Source: Wuchereria bancrofti (Eukaryota; Nematoda; Chromadorea; Rhabditida; Onchocercidae). From it: DNA of 64,000 bases. Under the pieces are notes generated by a model that searched no databases, was not told the DNA's origin, and saw nothing but the letters and a program-made list of their open reading frames with translations. The first letter of the stretch is position 1. Every line of letters starts with the position of its first letter. The stretch spans positions 9,945,755-10,009,754 of the forward strand of contig SSBO01000009.1 of NCBI GenBank assembly GCA_005281725.1, written 5' to 3'. Made by a program: the position numbers and the translations under genes. Below are positions 27,628 to 40,109 of the stretch, one piece after another.

Positions 27628-30600
27628 TTACAAAATTTTCTCATCACTTTTCCGTGATCCATTAGCAGTATTACCTATTGTCACACTTGTCATACCGGCA
27701 ATCCGATCGTATTCATGACATTTCTTTTCCAGTTCCGTTGCAACAAATCGAAATTCAAAATCAATCGCTGATTTAGCCAATGGATTGCCTTGATCAGGTG
27801 ATGATGAATCACTAAAAGTAGAACTAAAAGTTAACGACTTAGCTACAACTAATTTTTAAAATATTGATTTTATTGAAATTTTATCTTACTTTGAAAAAAA
27901 TATGAATTTTTTTCATTTCTTTCTCTTTCCCTCTCCCTCATCTATTCATTCATTTGCCTATATAAATTTGGTATGGAATGAAAATTTCATCAAGCAAAAT
28001 TTCATCTCCATTTATTTCTTTTCTCATTTAGATTTATTACTACTTAAATTTAAAATTTATGCTTAAAAAATTTTTAGAAAAAAGAAAAAAGGACAGAAAA
28101 GAAGATAAAATAAATGCTTTGATATATGCTATTCAAATATTTCAAAATATTTTTACTCAAATGGAAGTGAAAACAAAAAGAAAATTTTTTTTAGCTTTTT
28201 ACTAACATGTTTTTTCTTTCTTTTTTTATTTCATATAAAAAATATAAAAATAAAAGATTTTGTGCAAAGTTTTTAATTATAATTAGTAATTAAATGCTTG
28301 TTCTAATTTATTACAATTACTTATCCTAAAGAAAAAATGACGAAAAAGAAAAAAAAAAATCATTAATTTCATTTTTTTCAGTTATCACTAGGCAAAATAT
28401 ACCAGTCCCTTTCATTTTTGTCATTTACCACTAATAAAGCCGAATGTGATTACGATACCAAATTACGATAGCAAAAGTAAAAAGCGAAATGAGGCTACCA
28501 TATCAAAACAAGATTACGATAGCGAAAGTAAAGTAAAAAGTACAGTGAGACTAATATAGCAAAAGAAGAGTAAATTTGTAATAAATTTCACCGTGAATAT
28601 GTCAGTTAACTATTCCACATTTCTTATTTTTTATATTTCTTATTTTCATTATTGTATTTATTTTAATTATTATTATTAATGCTATTTAATTAGAACTTTA
28701 TTAAATTACTGCATACAATAACACAGTAGTAGTGCTATCATTTGAAGTTATTAATGAGTAGCACAAGATAGTATAACTTCAACAAATACATAATTCAAAT
28801 ATGAAAGAATTAAATGAGTAATTAATTATAAGACTAAGCATCTCACTGTAATTTACAGTATACCTTTGTTTAGTGTATTACAGTATACTATCGTTTTAGA
28901 AAAAAAAGTGACTAACATATATGAAATGGCAGATGTCCTAGTAGAATTTGTTTTGTCACAATTTAACTCCATGTTATCATCGTCGATCATTCTGGTATTC
29001 GATGGTACATTTGGTTTCGAAATACAAAATTGCTTAAAAAAAGCAAAATTAGTGAAGGAATTATACCAGTAAAATCAATTACAGATTATTTTTCGCATAA
29101 ATAATTAATTAATAATTGTAATTACAACCACTTAGCATAATAGAATTAAAATATGAATGATATATGTGATTATTTGTAAGATGCATTAGCATTCAGCAAT
29201 TGCAATATTTCAACATTTTCCTAAATTTTATTGTATTCCTTAAAATTGTTTTTTTTTTTTATTGTTATAAGAGAAATTTCTTCTTTTAATTTTTGTTAAA
29301 TATATATTTTGAGAAAACAAAAAATATAATATATAAACAAATAAACAAACAAATGAATAACACAAAAAAATTTTTTCATTTTCTTTTATTTTCAGTGAAT
29401 TAATGAATACTAGAAAATTGATAATAAATAACTTTACTTGCTTTGTAAATAGCCTGAATAAATAACAGTTATGTATAAATAAAGTGAAAGTTTTAAGTAG
29501 TATATTTTAGGATGCGATAATTTAAAATATGGATTATCAGCTATGATTGGCAGAAAATTTGAAGAAATGTAAATCATAAGTGCAAACTTCTTAATGAGAT
29601 AAGTTAATAAATATATAAATATATTAGAAAATGAACAATTCATACATACATGTATGAATTGTTTAGATAAATTCACATATTAGTAATTTATAAATTATTA
29701 AAATAAATATATGCAAGGAATATGCTTTTCACATTACCATTTTCAGTCCTATTAAAATGTTAATTTCATGCTATGCTGTCTATTATAATAGTCATTTTCG
29801 AGTATTAAAAATAAAATAAAACCAATTTTTTTTTTCTTTGAAAACATAAACTTTCTGAAAAGTTGTGAGGAATTAATGGAGTATGGATTTAACTTTTCCA
29901 TCAAAATTACAAATATAATTACTAAATAATATTAGGAACAGTAAACAAATAAAATATCCAAATCATAACTAATGTAAAGTTACCCTTATCACACTTTTTT
30001 TCATATAAAAATTCTGAAAAATCACTCAGATTTTTAATCTCTAGTTTTATTCTTTCCTTTCAAAATTTCAAATTTTATTCTTTAATCGCTCTTTTTTTTT
30101 GCTTCATTCATTATTATCATTTTAAATTAGTTTTCATTTCTTAACTTACACACACAAACTACGTAAACATTCAATATTTTTATATCATTTAATTCAAATT
30201 ATTTAGAAAAAAAAATTTTTAATTCAAATTATTTAAAAAGAATTTCATCTTTTTGCTAAACCTTATTTTGAAAATTAAGCGTCGAAATGAATGCTAATTT
30301 GGCGCAATTATCAATAGGACTTAATAGATCATCGTAAGCAGCAACTGTTGCACTTGAATTAATTGCTGGTAATCGATAGCGACGAAGATATGGCGATGGA
30401 TTATGCACTCCTTCAATAAAAAATTAAATTATTGGCACTATCAAAAATTAAAATCATAATTTGAACTATCCTTAAAATTATATAATATAAACAAAATGTC
30501 ACACAAAAAAGAAATATACGTTTAAAATTTTAGCCAAAAAAAAAATTCATTCTATCAAATGTTAAAATGCCTAATTGAACCATTTCTAAACTTATATAAT

Positions 30601-33281
30601 ATGCAAAAATTTTATATAAGAAAAAAAAAAATGTATCTTTAAGATTTCAGTCAAAAAAAAAATGAAAACAATTGCAGATAATATTTTAAAATGTTCAAGT
30701 AGTATTTGTGTTTTAGTTTATTTAAGCATATTACAAAAATTTTGTATTAATTTAGGGAAAACTTTATCCATTAATCTTTAAATGTGATTATTTTTTGTTA
30801 ATTATGAATTAAAAATTTTAACGGAGAGTAAAAAGTTTTTGTTTTCAGTTGCATTATTTAAATTTTGCATAAAATTATCTGTAAATATTAATCAATTAAA
30901 TAATTACCGTTTTAATTTTTTCTAAAAATTTTTATAGTGAAAATTTAATATTTTCAAAATTACCCTCGAAAAAAAAAACTGCGAAACTAAAATATTAAAA
31001 TTTCACCATAAAATTTTTTTTAAGTAGTTATTTCTTATATTCTGTATTAAAATCATATCAATTCATTCTTCAAACTCATTATTTTGTGGTAATAAATATT
31101 TTTTTTTTAGCCTTGAAAATGACAAAAAAAAAAAAGAAACCAATTTTTCACTTCTTTCTTTCTCTCTCTCTCCCTCTCTCCTTCTCTTTGTTAATTTATG
31201 TCAATTTTGTTTCATTTGTTCCCATCATTTTATGTGATTTGTAAATAATATGTACATACTATTAAATTTCATGAAGGAATTTTTTTTTTTTTTTTTGTTT
31301 TTATTTTTTAGTGAATATATCAAATTTTTATAGAAAAAATTGAATTTCGTCATTTTTATTTTTTATAACTAAAACATAAAAATAGCTAATCAAAAAAAGA
31401 AAGAAGACAACAAATTTATGCCTATCAAATTTACTAAAAATATTTCATTTCTTCTTTTTTTTTTTTCGCAATATTTTGTGTTTTTTTTTTTTGGCATACA
31501 GAAAATAAACAAATGACTAAATTAATTAATTAATTAATGATGTAAATAATTATCAATATTATGAGATATACAAAAGTGTGCAAAACAAATGTAAAATTAA
31601 ATTTGGCAACAACAGAAGTTGCAACACTTTTTTTTTTTTTTTGTTTAAATAGCATTTAAATTTATACTTTAAAAAAATAAAAAATAAGATAAAATAAGTT
31701 TTTTTTTTTAAAAGAAGTAAATATAAAATTTATGCATAAAATTAAATGATAGAGAATTAGTAAAATTTAGAAAGATTGGAAATGGAACTGTAAAATTTAC
31801 TAATGCAACTTATCAGCATTAAACAGAAGGAAAAAGAGAGAAATTACCTACGGATTTCAAACATTTATTAATGAAATAATTAAAACAATACAATAATAAT
31901 AATAATAACAATAATAATAATGATATAAATAATAATAATAATAATAAATGATAATAAGTTGATGATTACTGTATAATACTTTTAACTTTTTTCCCCTTTT
32001 TTATAGATAAAAATGTTTTGTCATGCATTTCAAAAAATAAAACAAGAAGCATTTTATAAATATGTGATCTTATTAGTTATGAAATATTTATAAATTTCAT
32101 GAAAATTTTAAAATAACAGAAAAAGAAAAGAAACTGATTGCTTTCTACTCTCATCTTTATCATTTTTCCCTACGGGAAAGGAATGGGAATTATTTTATGG
32201 TAGTAAAATATGAAGCACAAATGAATGGGATGAAATTAAATATAATCATTTTTGGGTAAACATTTCAAATTTTTGATCAGCATAGGGGTCAGTTCAATAT
32301 TGATCAAACAAGCAAAAAATTTCAAATTTTGACCAATCTTAGAGGTCATCCAATATTGATCAGTGCATGAAACGTTTCAAACTTTAATTAACATAAATGT
32401 TAGTAAGTTAATAAATTTTCGAATAAATATTTCGTTAGAGAAATTTGCTTGTTGAAAACTAGCAAAAAATGTAAACAAAATGTTGTAATAATGAAATATT
32501 TATTGAAAATTCTAGTAAATAATTAAGCATGCAATTAGATATCAATTTTTTTTTAACTCAAATTCTTTGATTCTCAAATTAAAGTAATTAATATTAGTAA
32601 AAATACTTTTATATTGATTTTATTCCTCAATAATGATCTTATTTAATGCAAGGGATATTGCTAATTTTAATTCAAAATATTTTGATCAGAAAATTTTTAA
32701 TTAAATTGATCTACACAATTGAGGCATCATGAAACTTTAATATTGACAAAATTTTCATAATTATCATCATAATTCTTTTAATGATGAATAATTTTTCACC
32801 AAATAAAATTACCAATTTAAGTAAAAGAAAAAAAAACCCATTTTTTTTTTTTGATAACACAAATTTTTTAACAAAACATTGAAACTTATAATTCCACTTC
32901 GATAAAAAAAAAGAAAACAATAAATAGAAGAATGAAAATAATAACAATTTTTTAAAATGCAAAAAATAAAATTTGCATTTCAATTTATCTTATTGTTTTT
33001 GTCCTTCTTTTTAACTTTTTTTCGTTCATTTTTTTCTTGATTTTTTGTTTCATTGATAACTTTTGTTTTGATTTATAATTATTAGAAGTTCGTTATGTTT
33101 CATATTCCTTTGTTTATTCTAATTTTTTTTTAATTGCACAATTAGCTTAGTCATTTCAATTTTATCATAGATATTGTTATCGATTAATTTCATTCAAATA
33201 AACTTATTGCTCATTATTAAATCTTAATTAATCGAAAAAACAAAAGGAAATAAACAAACCTGAAATGGGTGTATGTGACAT
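27628..33281 (-). CDS. Unrecognised intracellular protein (156 or 160 aa, 4 exons)
   Basis: Read on the - strand, exons are 33281-33260, 30410-30262, 29032-28917 and 27811-27628, with phases 1, 0 and 2 matching and a TAA stop. The start is ATG at 33281, MSHTPISG. There is no signal peptide or membrane segment. Visible features: a basic stretch PYLRRYR near the N-terminus, an acidic patch MIDDDNMEL in the middle, several scattered cysteines, and a charged C-terminal block containing FEFRFVATELEKKCHEYDR that could be a short helix. I do not recognise the family. Exon 4 has two CTTTTAG acceptors 12 bases apart in the same frame; using the upstream one (exon from 27823) adds four residues. The exons are richer in G+C than their introns, and phase agreement over three junctions makes chance unlikely. 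Start and exon 1 are the least certain parts. Confidence 0.62.
28430..28570. repeat. Short degenerate repeat in intron 3 of the unrecognised gene
   Basis: The words ATTACGATAGC-AAAGTAAA recur two to three times with changes. This patch is somewhat less AT-rich than its surroundings. No frame is shared. Confidence 0.5.
31885..31955. repeat. (AAT)n microsatellite in intron 1 of the unrecognised gene
   Basis: Imperfect AAT/AAC trinucleotide run. Intron 1 (30411-33259) otherwise shows only AT-rich sequence. Confidence 0.8.
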
Positions 33282-33355
33282 ATTCAAAATCGCATATATC
33301 TTTCGTTATACTTTTGACAATATTTCACCAAACGAAATAATATAATCGATTTTTG

Positions 33356-33690
33356 ATTACCGTTCTTATCACAATAATTGATTTGTTATTACCGCTTCTT
33401 ATCACAATAATTGATTTGAATAATTATTTTTTATCAGCAATACGCGTTTTAAGTCACCGTTTTTTTTTTGATCACAATAGTCAAATATCTGGATTACCGT
33501 TCTTATTAGAAATAAACAGTTAAAATCACAATTTCTCTTATCACAATAATTAATTAAAATCACTATTTCTCCTATCACAGTAATTGATTAAAATTATCAT
33601 TTCTCTTATCACAGCAAATGATTAAAATCACTACTTCACTTATCACAATAATCGATTAAAATCACTGTTTTTAGTACAATAATTAATCTC
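33356..33690. repeat. TTATCACA repeat array upstream of the unrecognised gene
   Basis: About six degenerate units of 30-45 bases with the core CTTATCACAATAATTGATT and, in the later units, AAAATCACT. It starts about 75 bases 5' of the ATG at 33281. Read in the gene's direction, each unit gives a GTGATAAG word, so this may act as a multi-site GATA-type promoter element; the role is inferred. Confidence 0.7.
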
Positions 33691-34728
33691 AAAAATTAAA
33701 AATAATTGTAGTTAAAGCAGACAGAGAGAGAGAGAGAGAGAAGGAAAAAAAAATGAATTGGAGAAATGTCAAATAAATGTGTATAAGTAAGTTATGTTTG
33801 ATAGATTGGAAAATATTTCAAAAAAAGAAAAATTTTTTTTTTTTTTTAACATTTACTAAAGCTTTAAGCTTCCACTTCAACCATTTCTTCTTCATCATCT
33901 TTCTATTATTCAAACACAGAAATAAAGATGTAAAAAAGGAAAAAAAAAAGAAACCAAAAAAAAAACAAAACCAAAAATGAAAAAACAAAAAACGATGAGT
34001 TTTTGGTTTTAGTTTTTCCACTTTTTTTTTTTTTTTTTAAAGAGTGATAGTTTGAGAAAAACAATAATAATGCATTTGAAGTATGCTCTAAAAGGGATTT
34101 TAAAATGAATGAAAAGAAATATTTGAACAAAATACATTTTATCAGTATTGACAATCTTTTTTCCTCTCTTTCTTTCCATTCCACTAACTCTCCCCTCTTC
34201 TTCTTCTTCTTCTTATCTATTTTTCTCTCACCCTTATTACACCTATTAACCTCTCTCTCTCTCTTTTATTTTTATATTACTAAGCTTTTCATACTATTAA
34301 CTTTACAATCATTATTGCTCATCAATATATTTGCCATAACAATAAAATGAAATGAAATTATCCCCAAATGTATTCCATGTAACAAAATAAACTATGTTTA
34401 ATGGTAAATGTAAATTTTAAGGTTAAATAAATAAATGAAAAAAAAAAAAAAAAAAAAAAACTTAAATATTATAAATAAAAACATATAATATTAATTATAA
34501 TCTTATCAGTACAATTTTTTTTACTTTCTTTTTGCTTCAATGCTTTCATTTCTGTTCTTTATTTTTTTTTTTTATACGTTTCATTTCAAAATTATGAAAA
34601 ATGTTCATCCAGTATAAGTAACTTTCTTTAGAAACGTAAATTATTCGTTTTTTCGTTTTTACTTCCGTTTCTAATCAATCTTTTACTTAAATACTTTCTA
34701 AAAATATAAATTAAATAAAAACAATTTA

Positions 34729-34729
34729 N
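34729..34729. other. Single-N contig join
   Basis: One N at the edge of an AAT microsatellite. Unlike the N bases at 18051 and 23776, I see no duplicated flank here. Confidence 0.9.
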
Positions 34730-34734
34730 TAATT

Positions 34735-34985
34735 AATAAAAACTATAATAGTAATAATAATATTAATAATAACAGTAATAATAATAATAACTAATAATAA
34801 CAATAATACTAACAGTAATAATAATAATAATGATAATAATAATAATAAAATAGCAATAATGCATAATAATAAAAAAAATAAAAATAACAAAATAAAAAAA
34901 ACATAATAATAGTAACAAATAATAATAACAGTAATAATAATAATAATAATAATATTAATGATGATAATAATCATAATAATAGTGT
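34735..34985. repeat. Imperfect (AAT)n microsatellite
   Basis: A run of AAT units broken by AAC and AGT. Both strands give open frames of Ile/Tyr/Leu or Asn; these are artefacts of the repeat. Confidence 0.9.
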
Positions 34986-37018
34986 TAATTACTTATGCAC
35001 ATTTGCTAAATTTAATATATTTAAAAGTAACATACAGGAAGACGCGAAATTGAAGAAAATAATTTTCGGGATAAATGAGCAAAGCCATACCATTTTATGA
35101 GTTTCAAAGGAGAAAAAGAAAGGGAGGAGAGAGAGGGAGGGAGAGGGATAGAAAGGAAAAAAAAAGTGGGAAAAGGATGAATTAATCAATGTTCCTGATT
35201 TGTAAAAGAAATTTTGACATATTTTAAGTTTTGACATATATTTTAAATTTTGGAATTTATCATAATATGAAAAAAATTTACACTTAAATTAATATCTTAC
35301 ACTACCCAACAGTTACAGTCTAATATTGGAGAATTTTTTGAGGTAATATTCCAAAATTTTTTTTTTTATAAATTAAAAGTATATGCGTACAAGTGGGAAA
35401 AAGTTACATATATATTTTCAAGAATTAATCTTTTCATTTTTTAACACTTTTATTAGTATAACAGAAATAAGCTAAATGTTTATCATTTTTTCGAAATTAA
35501 TTTCACATATTTTGCTCATTTCATGCAATTCACATTCTACTGATAAGTATTTTATGCAACATTTCATATTTAAATTAAATATGAAAAAACTTTAATTCAT
35601 AGATAATGAATGATATAGATCGAAGGTTAAATGATTATCATATTGTTATGATAACTAAATATATAATAAAATAATTATTCTATTCACTTATTAACCATTA
35701 ATATTGTTTCATTATCAGTTATCAATTTAATCAATAACGATTATCATTAAGCAATTATTTCATTAATGATTATTTAAAGAATTTGTTAAGGTCGGTTAAA
35801 TTAATCATTGTGGTATTCCTCTTAATGCCATCGATAATTATTTGAAATCCGGTTTGTTAAATGAATGATGCAAAAACTTTATTCCATTTCATCAGTTACT
35901 AAATCATCATTTTTAGAAAAAATATTAGATTTAAAAACTTGAAAAATGTAACTATCAATAACTTTAACATAAAATTTTCTGGGATAATTGCTCAATTTCC
36001 TTTGGTTTTTTTTCTTTCTCTTAAAAAAATATTCAAAAGTGTGCAAACGATTGGATCACAAGTCACTAGTTTACGGTGCCAGTTTTTTTTTTTCTTTTAG
36101 AATCTAATATTAAAAAATTAAATTGAAAAAATGATAAATTCTTCATTAGTATTTCATTTAAGAAATAACATAATATTTTCTAATGACCTATTTCATTTTC
36201 TATTTTGCTAATTTTTAGAAACATTTATATGTGTTCTTTTGCAAATGTTTCATATTTTTTCTTTATTTAAAGAATTTGCTATTGTCATGTTGTTTTCATT
36301 AAAAAAAATATGAAATATTGCAGAAAATTTAATCTTAACTGATAGATGATTAAAGAAATAGCATAGTAGAATTTTTTTTTTAAAAAAAAAAGAAGAGTTA
36401 AGTAATTCTGGAAAGATAGAATAAACACTTTTAATTAAACTAATTCTCACTGTTAACTCATGCACATATACAATATCAAAAATCCAAAAATTAAATTATT
36501 CTATTACTGAGTTACATCAAAGAATTATTGATGCAGAATCCATATATTTTCTAAGAAATAGTTTGCAGATTTTATGATTTTATCACGATAAATATAGCAC
36601 ACTAACTTCTCTATAATATCTTTGATGAATACTAACTAACTCCTCTATAAATACACTAACTTCTCTATACTATCTTTGATCTCATAGCTCATTAGCTCAA
36701 TTGTATAACTTGACTAGATTTTATTTGAATTTGATAGCAAATCCTAGCAGAATCCACGAAATGACATCAAGAATGGAGCATAATCCACGAATCAAGTAAA
36801 AAAAAAAAAAAAAAAATTCAACAAAGAAATGTTATGTAGGCTAGATAACTAGTTTCATCTAAAGGAATGTTAAAAGTTAACAAAAAATAATAAGTAATTT
36901 ATGGAATATAAATAAAAGGAATGGAATATAAATAAAAGGAATTACTACTTAATGTAACTTCTCTTTTTCATTTTTTTAATTTTTCAAAACTTCAAAAATG
37001 ATATTAATAAGCAGGAAA

Positions 37019-38228
37019 TTATTTTCGACTCAACAATAATTGACTAATCTCAAAAGAAAGATGACTTAAGCATTCTTCTAAATTAGTTGGTAATATTCCA
37101 TTTACAATTTGAACATCATTGGTAATTACAAAATCCCAATCAGTATACTCGTCGAGACCACACTCGGTTACTTGATCATCAATTCCCTTGATAAATACAA
37201 AACCACGCATTTCCCGAACCGGTAACGTTGTTTCGATACGTAACAATCTGTAAACTATTAGAACTACGAAAAGTATTTTTCGCTTGAATAAAAATAGAAA
37301 TAAAATCTAGGATAAATTTAACTTAATTAATCAAAAAAAAAAAAACAATACCAATTAAGCTAATCTGAAAAAAAATAAGAGATTTTGTTCTACTATTAAT
37401 AGCATATAAATAATGATATAAATTATATTCTAATGAGAAATAATAATAAATGATTATATAAGATTATATTAACCTTAAACGAGAACCACAATGTATCTTA
37501 AAAAATTCAACATCAGAAAGTCGTCGACAATCAGTCACAATTAATACATCAGCTGAATCTGCTTTTGCTAAAACTTTCCTGAAAATGATTCAGTTATTCA
37601 ATCTTTTCCTATTACTTCAGTTATTTAATCTTTGACAATCAAAAATTTGAAGTTTAATTCCGGAAAAATTTCATCCTATAGAATTATTCCTCGTTTTTTT
37701 TTTGTTAATTGTTAAAGAACATACGGAATTTTTCATTCCGGTTTACCTGCAAAAATATCCAGAATCATCATTTCGTATCTTTTCACCCCATAAAATCATA
37801 TCTTGACGATATATCTCCTTGTATTGTGCATCATATTTCAAACGTTCAGCATCAATACCATTCAATTCAGCATATTCCTCTTTTAGTGGATAACTTATAC
37901 CACAAATGATAACTTTATAACCAATTCTTTCTAATCGATTAGCCAATAAACTTCCAACAAAATCTTTACCACATTTTCGTTTACCAGAAAAGCAAATGAC
38001 CACAGGCATCATTTCTCTATAATTATTTTCGTTAAAATTATATTTTCAAGAAAAAAAAAAAAAATTATAGAACTTTCCTCATAACTATTAATAGTAATTC
38101 ATATGAGAAATATGTAACAAATAATTTCACTATCAGAGCATTCATTACTCACCAGGCTTATCCGGCCCAAAAATGTTATGTACCTTTCGGTAGTGGCCGG
38201 ATTGTATATGCATATGAGATACGATCAT
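37019..38228 (-). CDS. pmvk: Phosphomevalonate kinase, animal type (about 199 aa core; 225 aa with first exon)
   Basis: Catalyses ATP-dependent conversion of mevalonate 5-phosphate to the diphosphate in the mevalonate pathway. Exons on the - strand: 38228-38153 (ATG at 38228), 38014-37747, 37578-37474, 37247-37019; phases 1, 2, 2. The core from ATG 38012 starts MMPVVICFSGKRKCGKDF, holding the GKRK-x-GKDF phosphate-binding loop of the family. It continues through YKEIYRQDMILWGEKIR, GYFCRKV, VTDCRRLSDVEFF and the C-terminal ECGLDEYTDWDFVI. All align with human PMVK (192 aa), so the enzyme looks intact. Exon 1 would add 26 residues. It has a strong GTGAGT donor and is richer in G+C than its flanks, and it joins in frame only if the second of two adjacent AGs (TATAGAG) is used; with the first AG it is a 5' UTR with a short upstream frame. 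It lies just downstream of SEC61 gamma on the same strand. Confidence 0.95.
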
Positions 38229-38238
38229 ATAGCTTTTC

Positions 38239-38250
38239 CTGAAAGAGTTG
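38239..38250 (-). promoter_or_regulatory. Probable trans-splice acceptor of phosphomevalonate kinase
   Basis: On the - strand, CAACTCTTTCAG ends 10 bases before the ATG at 38228. No cis-spliced upstream exon is seen. This fits a spliced-leader site inside an operon. Confidence 0.5.
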
Positions 38251-38625
38251 AATGGGAAAGTTGGAATAATGACACTATTTATGTTAACATTCAACTACGA
38301 CAGTTAAATATCAAAAGTAAGGAAACCTAAGTTATCACTTTTGTTGTTCAAAATAATTCAATCACAAAAAGATATTGCTATCTTCTACCAAATCAGAAAA
38401 ATAACTGCATCATTTCAGAGGAAAAATAAAATCAGGGAAAAAGCAAAGTCTAAATTCTTCAACTATAAATCATATTTATCATTAAATCTCTCTCTTTTTT
38501 TTTTTTTTTTTTTTTTTGGGAAACCAACAAGTTATAACTCTGAGGATTTCGGAGTAACAAACATTATTTAAAATTCATTAGTTAAGAAAGTACACAAAAC
38601 GACTAACTTCATTGATTTGAAATAA

Positions 38626-38631
38626 TTTATT
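38626..38631 (-). terminator. Possible poly(A) signal of SEC61 gamma
   Basis: AATAAA on the - strand about 217 bases after the stop codon and about 390 bases before the next acceptor. It is a plausible 3' end between operon genes; the hexamer alone is weak evidence here. Confidence 0.4.
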
Positions 38632-38847
38632 TGAAATTTCAAACATCTATTTTAATCAATTCAGCATTACATAACAAAAACACTGTGAGGAAATAAATAA
38701 AAAAAAAAAAAAAAAAAACAAGGATATGATACAACTATCAAACACATTGTATAATATAAATTATTGGTAGCTCTCGCATGGAACATCATTTTAACTACAT
38801 TATTTCATCATATCGTGTGTTTAATAAACCTATCAAAAAATTTTATA

Positions 38848-39440
<593 letters not shown>

Positions 39441-39451
39441 TAAAATATATT

Positions 39452-39462
39452 CTGAAAAAAAA
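39452..39462 (-). promoter_or_regulatory. Probable spliced-leader acceptor of SEC61 gamma
   Basis: On the - strand a run of nine T's followed by CAG ends 11 bases before the ATG, with no matching upstream exon. This is the classic form of a nematode trans-splice site. Confidence 0.65.
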
Positions 39463-39889
39463 ATACAGCGTTAAAAACAAACCTTCATTGACCTTCATCA
39501 ATAAAAATTTCGCAAAAAATTCAAGACTACACATTTTTAATTTGAAAAGTAGCCGAAACCAGAAAACCAGAACTTCTGACATCTCTTTAATATTTGCTAC
39601 TTCAATATGAAGGAGATAAAAGATGCTTCTTGAAAAAAGAACCAAAACGCCTATTTACCCAATTATCTACTTCTCAGTAACATAACAAAAAATGTTACCC
39701 AAAAAAAAAATCATAGTCTCATTTAATCAAACATTTGGGCAAATTGGCTTTCAAAAAAATCACTTAAAATAACTGTTCAATCTTTTGACTCACACAAACT
39801 ATAAACAGTGCAACAATTCCTTGCAAATCAAACTCGCAAGTCATCCCTTTTACAGATTTCTCATACAAATATTTAATCCTCCGATATGT

Positions 39890-40109
39890 CTTACCCGCCA
39901 CTTACCGGGAAACCAACTCACCCAAACAATCCGCTTACCCGCCACTTACCGGGAAACCAACTCGCTCAAACAATCCGCTTACCCGCCACTTACCGGGGAA
40001 CCAACTCGCCCAAACAATCCGCTTACCCGCCACTTATCGGGAAACCAACTCGCTCAAACAATCCGCTTACCCGCCACTTACCGGGGAACCAACTTGCCCA
40101 AACAATCCG
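39890..40109. repeat. GC-rich 44-bp minisatellite, five copies
   Basis: Five head-to-tail units of exactly 44 bases, each starting CTTACCCGCCACTTACCGGG and ending CAAACAATCCG, with a few point changes. The unit is about half G+C while flanks are near 20 percent. Because 44 is not a multiple of three, the array gives overlapping open frames in two phases; these are unlikely to be genes. It starts about 440 bases upstream of the SEC61 gamma acceptor. On the - strand each unit carries GGTAAGT, a perfect 5' splice-site word. Confidence 0.95.

Larger units (their letters stand above)
33691..37018. other. Intergenic region between the unrecognised gene and phosphomevalonate kinase
   Basis: No gene is seen. 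It holds a GA run (33722-33745), poly-A/T and CTT runs (34020-34260), a single N at 34729, an AAT/AAC microsatellite (34735-34985), a purine-rich tract (35110-35165), two copies of a block containing CACTAACTTCTCTATA (about 36600-36685), and a tandem 20-bp duplication at 36900-36945. Confidence 0.6.

Noticed and set aside
28866..29072. 68-codon open frame on the + strand
   Set aside because: It is the antisense shadow of exon 3 of the - strand gene, whose phases match its neighbours; the + frame has no supporting splice sites.
34726..34974. Ile/Leu/Tyr-rich 82-residue frame ending at the N
   Set aside because: Translation of an AAT microsatellite, not a gene.
38176..38238. Alternative frame EKLYDRISYAYTIRPLPKGT in the first phosphomevalonate kinase exon
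   Set aside because: It reaches a stop inside the exon and cannot join the kinase frame at the strong GTGAGT donor; I could not match it to a known protein.
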